Assembly: GCA_036506275.1 (NCBI GenBank)
Contig: DASXSB010000104.1
Location: 1-53,208 of the forward strand
Direction of reading: 5' to 3'
Source of the DNA: DASXSB01 sp036506275
GTDB taxonomy: Bacteria; Methylomirabilota; Methylomirabilia; Rokubacteriales; CSP1-6
DNA: 53,208 nt
Shown: positions 49,028 through 53,208 of the stretch, in pieces
Position numbering within the stretch: the stretch's first letter is position 1
Layout: every line of letters starts with the position of its first letter
Notes under the pieces: model-generated
Seen by the model: only the letters and a program-made list of their open reading frames with translations
Database searches by the model: none
Told to the model about the DNA's origin: nothing
Position numbers and translations under genes: made by a program

Positions 49028-49306
49028 ATGACGGCACGGCTTCGCGTCCTGATCCTCCTCGTGGCGATCGTGACGTTGACGGACGTCGCGACACCGCCGG
49101 TGATCGAGGATCACCTCGAGCGAGGTTTCTGCAGCGCCGATTGCCCCGTGCAGCACGCCGTCTCCGGGGCCGCCATCGCCGCGCCCGCGCCACCACGCGC
49201 CGCCCATCGATTGACCGTCATCGTCGGCGCCGTCGCGCGCGCAACCGAAGCGAAGACCCGCACCACCGACGCGCCCGACGCCCCGCGCGCTCCGCCCGCG
49301 GCCTGA
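49028..49306 (+). CDS. Small hypothetical protein of the metal-uptake operon
   Basis: 92 residues. A hydrophobic N-terminus (LRVLILLVAIVTLTDVA) may be an uncleaved anchor or signal. It is followed by VIEDHLERGFCSADCPVQHA, a His/Cys cluster (CxxxC with flanking His) that could bind metal. The remainder is Ala/Pro/Arg-rich. No family recognised. First gene after the palindrome/promoter and upstream of the porin-like and metal-receptor genes. A real gene is likely but not certain because there is no ribosome binding site. Confidence 0.5.
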   Translation: MTARLRVLILLVAIVTLTDVATPPVIEDHLERGFCSADCPVQHAVSGAAIAAPAPPRAAHRLTVIVGAVARATEAKTRTTDAPDAPRAPPAA

Positions 49307-49381
49307 GCATCCGCCTCCGGTCTCGACCGCGGTGCCGGCGCTGCCGGCGCCCCCGAGCCATGCCTCTCAGCGGAGATTGCC

Positions 49382-50755
49382 ATGCGCACGCGCGGACGCC
49401 GTTCGCTCACGGTGGTGATATTGGTCTCGTTCACGATGCTGCCGGGCCACGCGGGGGCCCAGGACGCGGATACCCTGCGACGGGAGCTCGAGAGACTGCG
49501 CGAGCAGTTCGCGACGATCACGCAGTCGTACGAGCAGCGGTTGAAGGAGCTGGCCGAGCGCCTCCAGCAGCTCGAAAGCCGCGGCGCGCCCCCTCCACCG
49601 GCGGCCACGCCGCCAACGTCGGCCGCGCAGGCTCCCGCGGCGCCGCCCGCGCCCGCACAGGGGCCCACGCTCGTCGATCTCGCGCGACCGCGACAGCCCT
49701 TCGCGCTGTCCGCGCCCGGCCACGGCCTGCTCTTCGACATGGGGGTCAGCGGCGACTTCGTGGCCGACTTCACCTCGTCCACGCGCGAGCGGCTCCACGA
49801 CGGGACGTTCGCGGGCCGCGAGAACCGGCTCTTCCCGCGTGAGGTATCGGTGGGGTTCTTCGGTCGCGTCGATCCCTACGCGAGCGCGGTGGTGCAAATC
49901 AGCGCCGGCGAAGAATCGAGCGACGGCGCGCCCTCGTCGCGCGAGCTCAGCGTCCGTCTCGACGAGGCCAACCTCACCCTGTTGACCTTGCCCTTGGGCA
50001 CCACCGCCAGGATCGGGCTCATGCGGCCGCGCTTCGGAACGCTGAACACCGTGCACCAGGACGATCTCCCACAAGTCGATCGTCCCAACGTCCTCGCGCG
50101 CTTCTTGGGCGAGGAAGGTCTCGCCGCGGAGAGCGGCGTGGAGGCGTTCTGGGTACTCCCCGCGTCGATGTATCACGAGATCTCGCTCGGCGTCTTCAAC
50201 GGCGACAACGAGGTGGCGTTCGGGCGCGGCTCGCTGCGCGATCCCCTCGTCATCGGTCGCTGGCGCACATTCTTCGAGTTCGAGGAGCGCGGCGGCCTCC
50301 AGATCGACGTGTCGGCCGCCACCGGAACCACCGCCGACGACCATCGCAATACCGTGGTGGGGCTCGGCGCCAAGTACAAGTGGATCGGGACCGAGACCGG
50401 ATTCCCGGTCGTGACCGTCGCCGCCGAGGCGCTCGGCAGCTTCCGGACGGTGGAGGCGACGGAGGGATGGGCGGGCGACCGTCACCTCGATCGCTGGGGC
50501 GCGTACGCCTACGCGCAGTACGATTTCACCCGGCGCTGGGCGGCCGGCCTGCGCGGCGACTGGACCGAGCTGCCCGTCGAGCGCGGAAGCGAGTGGGCGA
50601 TATCGCCCTATGCGCAGTTCAAGCCGTCCGAGTTCCTGCGCTTCCGGCTCCAGTACAAGCACACCGAGGGCCGCGGCGCCGTCGAGCGTGTCGCCAACGA
50701 GCTGTTCCTCCAGGGAAGCTTCATCCTGGGCGCGCACCCGACGGAGAGGTTCTGA
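49382..50755 (+). CDS. Outer-membrane porin-like protein with N-terminal coiled coil
   Basis: 457 residues. A signal peptide (cleavage near GHAGA) is followed by a coiled coil (DTLRRELERLREQFATITQS, about 28-65) and a Pro/Ala linker. A beta-barrel-like domain with alternating strands ends in Phe (HPTERF), as in outer-membrane barrels. Internal strands such as YKWIGTETGFPVVTVAAEAL and AYAYAQYDFTRRWAAGLRGD support a barrel. It resembles porin-like proteins found beside zinc-uptake genes. GGAG precedes the ATG; the metal-receptor gene follows 2 nt later. Confidence 0.78.
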   Translation: MRTRGRRSLTVVILVSFTMLPGHAGAQDADTLRRELERLREQFATITQSYEQRLKELAERLQQLESRGAPPPPAATPPTSAAQAPAAPPAPAQGPTLVDLARPRQPFALSAPGHGLLFDMGVSGDFVADFTSSTRERLHDGTFAGRENRLFPREVSVGFFGRVDPYASAVVQISAGEESSDGAPSSRELSVRLDEANLTLLTLPLGTTARIGLMRPRFGTLNTVHQDDLPQVDRPNVLARFLGEEGLAAESGVEAFWVLPASMYHEISLGVFNGDNEVAFGRGSLRDPLVIGRWRTFFEFEERGGLQIDVSAATGTTADDHRNTVVGLGAKYKWIGTETGFPVVTVAAEALGSFRTVEATEGWAGDRHLDRWGAYAYAQYDFTRRWAAGLRGDWTELPVERGSEWAISPYAQFKPSEFLRFRLQYKHTEGRGAVERVANELFLQGSFILGAHPTERF

Positions 50756-50757
50756 CC

Positions 50758-51705
50758 ATGCGCGTCCTCACGCCGCGCGTCCGCGCTCTGATCGCGCTCG
50801 CCCTCGCGCTGGGCGCCGTCGCGACCGCTCCGCCGGCGGCGGCGACCGAAGAACGCCTGCGGGTGCTGACCACGCTCCCCGATCTCTGGTCGATCACGCG
50901 CGCGCTCGTGGGTGACCTCGGGGAGGTGAAGGTGGCGACGCGCCCCGGACAGAATCCTCACGATCTGGAGATCCGTCCCAGCCAGATCCTGCTCGTGAAG
51001 CGGGCCGAGATCCTCGTGCGCAACGGGCTCGACGAGGATTCGTGGATCGATCCCGTCATCGAGAGCAGCGGCAATCCGCGGCTGCTCCGCGGCGCCCCCA
51101 GCGTCATCGAGGCCGTGCGCGGTCTCGAAGTCTTGAAGGTGCGCACGGGGCCGATCGACCGCTCGCTCGGCGACGTCCACCCCTCCGGCAATCCGCACTT
51201 CACCCTCGACCCCGGGACCCTGCCCGTCGTGACCGCCAACATCGTGGCCGGCCTCGCGCGTCTCCGACCCGATCTCGCGGAGCGCCTCCAGACGAATCGC
51301 CAGGCGTTCCTCGACGAGGTCTCGGTGGCCACGCGGCGGTGGACGGACACGCTCACGCCGTATCGTGGCGAGCCGGTGGTGAGCTACCACGACAGCTGGC
51401 CCTATTTCTATCGCGCGTTCGGCCTGGAGGAGCTCGGCATCATCAAGGACCGTCCGGGCGTGCCGCCGTCGCCGCAGCATCTGGTCGCGCTCATTCGCCG
51501 GATGCGCGAGCGCCGGGCAAAGGTCGTCCTCGTGGAGAGCTGGTATCCGACCGCCACCGCGGAGACGGTGGCCCGGGCCGCCGGCGCGCGTGTGCTGGTG
51601 GTGCCGCAGAGCCCCGGAGCCGTGAAGGGCACCGAGACGTACATCGCGCATCTCGACGCGCTCGTGACCTCGCTCGCGCGCGCGCTCGCGCCCGGCAATC
51701 CTTGA
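50758..51705 (+). CDS. Metal ABC transporter substrate-binding protein (ZnuA/MntA family)
   Basis: 315 residues with a signal peptide (cleavage near PAAAT, about 29). Cluster A-I metal receptor: likely ligands are H68 (QNPHDLE), H147 (GNPHFTLDP) and H211 (SYHDSWPYF), plus an acidic residue near the C-terminus. It lacks the long His/Asp-rich loop of typical ZnuA; only GDVHPSG remains near residue 140. That leaves zinc, manganese or iron open. No ATPase or permease follows, so those must be elsewhere. Third gene of the operon from 49028. Confidence 0.85.
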   Translation: MRVLTPRVRALIALALALGAVATAPPAAATEERLRVLTTLPDLWSITRALVGDLGEVKVATRPGQNPHDLEIRPSQILLVKRAEILVRNGLDEDSWIDPVIESSGNPRLLRGAPSVIEAVRGLEVLKVRTGPIDRSLGDVHPSGNPHFTLDPGTLPVVTANIVAGLARLRPDLAERLQTNRQAFLDEVSVATRRWTDTLTPYRGEPVVSYHDSWPYFYRAFGLEELGIIKDRPGVPPSPQHLVALIRRMRERRAKVVLVESWYPTATAETVARAAGARVLVVPQSPGAVKGTETYIAHLDALVTSLARALAPGNP

Positions 51706-51731
51706 CACTGCGCGCGAGGCGCCGGTAGAGT
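51702..51731 (+). promoter_or_regulatory. Sigma-70 promoter candidate for the menaquinone genes
   Basis: A perfect TTGACA (51702-51707) overlaps the stop of the metal receptor. An 18-bp spacer is followed by TAGAGT (51726-51731), about 36 nt before the start at 51767. Confidence 0.55.
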
Positions 51732-51766
51732 TCGATCGTTCGACGCCCGCACAGCAAGGAGGAGCG

Positions 51767-52846
51767 TTGCGCTTCGCCGACCCCCGCCTCGAGCCCGTGT
51801 GGGAGAAGGTGCGCGCCGGCGAGCGTCTCACCGGCGAGGACGGTCTCCTCCTCTTCGAGACGGAAGACCTCCACGGCGTCGGCCGCCTTGCCGACTTCGT
51901 GAAGACGCGCAAGGAAGGCGACCGCGTCTACTTCGTGATCAATCGCCACATCACGCCCACCAACGTGTGCGTGCTCTCGTGCAGCTTCTGCGACTTCGCC
52001 CGCAAGAAAGGCGCGCCCGGCGCCTACGAGCACACCATCGAGGACATGGTCGGCATGATCCGGCCCGACGCCCGCGAGGCGCACATCGTGGGCGGCCACC
52101 ATCCCGATTGGCCGTTCGAGTACTTCGAGCGCATCATCGCCGCCGTCCACGCCGCCCACCCGCAGGTGCAGATCAAGGCCTTCACCGCCGCCGAGATCGA
52201 CTACTTCTGGCGGCGCTGGAAGATCGAGCCGAAGGAAGCGCTGGCACGCCTCAAGAACGCGGGGCTCATGTCGATGCCGGGGGGCGGTGCCGAGATCTTC
52301 TCGCCCCGTCTCGCGCGGCTCTTGAAGTACACGGGCAAGGCCGACACCGAACGCTGGTGCGAGATTCACGGCATCGCACACTCGCTCGGCATTCCCACCA
52401 ACGCCACCATGCTCTACGGGCACGTGGAGACGCTCGCCGAGCGCGTGCAGCACTTGCTGCGGCTCCGCGAGCAGCAGGACGCCTCCGGCGGCTTCCTCAC
52501 CTTCATCCCGCTCGCCTACCAGGTCGGGACCACGAAGCTGCGGCCGCGGCAGACGCCGCCCTCCGACAGTCTCCGCACGATCGCGGCCGCCCGGCTCCTC
52601 CTCGACAATTTTCCGCACGTCGAGGCGTACTGGGTGGTGCTCGGCGAGGACACGACGTCGATCGCGCTCCACTTCGGCGCCGACGACGTGAACGGCACCC
52701 TCGAGGACGAGCGCATTCAGCACATGGCGGGTGCCGACACCCCCGCCGGTGTGGCCCGCGAGCAGCTCTTCCGGATGATTCGCGACGCCGGCAAGGTCCC
52801 CGTCGAGCGCGACGCGCTCTACAACGTGATCAACGTGTGGAGCTGA
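51767..52846 (+). CDS. mqnE: Aminofutalosine synthase MqnE
   Basis: 359-residue radical-SAM enzyme of the futalosine route to menaquinone, adding a radical to 3-enolpyruvyl-benzoate chemistry. The cluster motif C-x3-C-x2-C is C68, C72, C75 (NVCVLSCSFCDFARKK). Other family blocks are HIVGGHHPDWPFEYF, IKAFTAAEIDYF and LMSMPGGGAEIFSPRLA. TTG 51767 is chosen because AAGGAGGA lies immediately upstream and family similarity begins there. Its stop overlaps the ATG of mqnC (TGATG). Confidence 0.9.
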   Translation: MRFADPRLEPVWEKVRAGERLTGEDGLLLFETEDLHGVGRLADFVKTRKEGDRVYFVINRHITPTNVCVLSCSFCDFARKKGAPGAYEHTIEDMVGMIRPDAREAHIVGGHHPDWPFEYFERIIAAVHAAHPQVQIKAFTAAEIDYFWRRWKIEPKEALARLKNAGLMSMPGGGAEIFSPRLARLLKYTGKADTERWCEIHGIAHSLGIPTNATMLYGHVETLAERVQHLLRLREQQDASGGFLTFIPLAYQVGTTKLRPRQTPPSDSLRTIAAARLLLDNFPHVEAYWVVLGEDTTSIALHFGADDVNGTLEDERIQHMAGADTPAGVAREQLFRMIRDAGKVPVERDALYNVINVWS

Positions 52847-53208
52847 TGCTCGACACCATCCGCGAGAAGGCCGTGGCCGGCAAGCGCCTCGATCGCGCGG
52901 AGGGCCACTGGCTCCTCGCGGAGGCGCCCCTGCTGGAGGTCGGCGCCATCGCGAACGAGGTCCGCTTCGCGCGCCTGCCGGAGAAGGTCGTAACGTTCGT
53001 CATCGACTCCAACCCGAACTACACCAACGTCTGCGTCACCGACTGCCAGTTCTGCGCGTTCTACCGCAAGCCCGGCCATCCCGAGGCGTGGACGCTCAGC
53101 GTCGACGAGGTGCTGGCCAAGATCGAGCTCGCGGCGGCGAAGGGCGCCACCACCGTGCTGCTCCAGGGCGGCCACAATCCCGAGCTTCCGCTCGACTACT
53201 ACCTCACG
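52846..53208 (+). CDS. mqnC: Cyclic dehypoxanthinyl futalosine synthase MqnC (3' truncated by window edge)
   Basis: The first 121 residues are present. Radical-SAM motif C63-x3-C67-x2-C70 (NVCVTDCQFCAFYRKPGHPE), followed by TVLLQGGHNPELPLDYY, typical of MqnC, which cyclises dehypoxanthine futalosine. ATG 52846 overlaps the mqnE stop. Pairing of mqnE and mqnC confirms that this organism makes menaquinone by the futalosine pathway. Confidence 0.9.
   Translation, partial: MLDTIREKAVAGKRLDRAEGHWLLAEAPLLEVGAIANEVRFARLPEKVVTFVIDSNPNYTNVCVTDCQFCAFYRKPGHPEAWTLSVDEVLAKIELAAAKGATTVLLQGGHNPELPLDYYLT

Noticed and set aside
1..53208. tRNA, rRNA, phage or intact insertion-sequence genes
   Set aside because: Read through on both strands; no cloverleaf-like sequence, rRNA segment, integrase, transposase or phage structural gene was recognised.

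Overview
This is a GC-rich bacterial chromosome segment with tightly packed genes, many ATGA/GTGA/CTGA stop-start overlaps and frequent GTG or TTG starts. It is rich in solute importers (NitT/TauT ABC, TAXI-TRAP, branched-chain amino-acid-type ABC, tripartite tricarboxylate (TTT), sugar-type ABC, metal ABC). It also carries amidohydrolases, a UbiD decarboxylase, an acyl-CoA ligase and two futalosine-pathway menaquinone genes (mqnE, mqnC). That profile suggests an uncultured soil or subsurface heterotroph, such as a Candidatus Rokubacteria/Methylomirabilota-like lineage. The assignment is inference only; no rRNA or other marker is present. No tRNA, rRNA, CRISPR array, phage gene or intact transposase was seen.

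Layout. 1-981: truncated mutY coupled to a mutT-like NUDIX gene (oxidised-guanine repair). 1019-1756 (-): Asp/Glu-racemase-like gene. 1839-13586 (+): a collinear catabolic block of NitT/TauT ABC transporter, TAXI-TRAP transporter, TPP-dependent enzyme, amidohydrolase, UbiD decarboxylase, acyl-CoA ligase and NUDIX hydrolase, probably for uptake and breakdown of an aromatic or other organic acid. 13587-14211: non-coding, with 30-bp-period repeats. 14212-19506: a small secreted protein, two collagen-like surface proteins and an amidohydrolase. 19625-21130: GH13 glycosidase. 21335-25877: complete Liv-type ABC operon. 26087-27142: third collagen-like protein. 27157-30858 (-): peptide deformylase, receiver-like, ferritin-like, SirB1-like and M48-like lipoprotein operon. 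30908-36229 (-): TTT transporter with two binding proteins, amidohydrolase and VOC protein. 36291-40812 (-): 53-aa protein, queG, methyltransferase, ilvD and a MaoC pair. 40941-44066 (+): sugar-type ABC importer without its ATPase. 44082-48871: envelope and secreted proteins, a PBP1-type binding protein and a cyclase-family enzyme. 49028-51705 (+): probable metal-uptake operon. 51767-end (+): mqnE and mqnC (cut by the window edge).

The most notable signal is regulatory. Three paralogous collagen-like genes, in three separate places and on both strands, each carry a sigma-54-type -24/-12 promoter. Each also has a near-identical 28-29 bp upstream element (GNAGACACC-N11/12-GTAGACGS) centred about 104-139 bp before the predicted transcription start, the usual place for an enhancer-binding-protein site. 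A fourth sigma-54-type promoter precedes the small secreted protein at 14212. Together these suggest an RpoN-controlled set of surface or matrix proteins. Other points are three genes whose only plausible start is CTG fused to the preceding stop, four genes with a -10 element but no ribosome binding site just before the ATG (leaderless candidates), an M48-like lipoprotein with a broken HExxH motif, a perfect palindrome controlling the metal operon, and an OmpA-like gene remnant.
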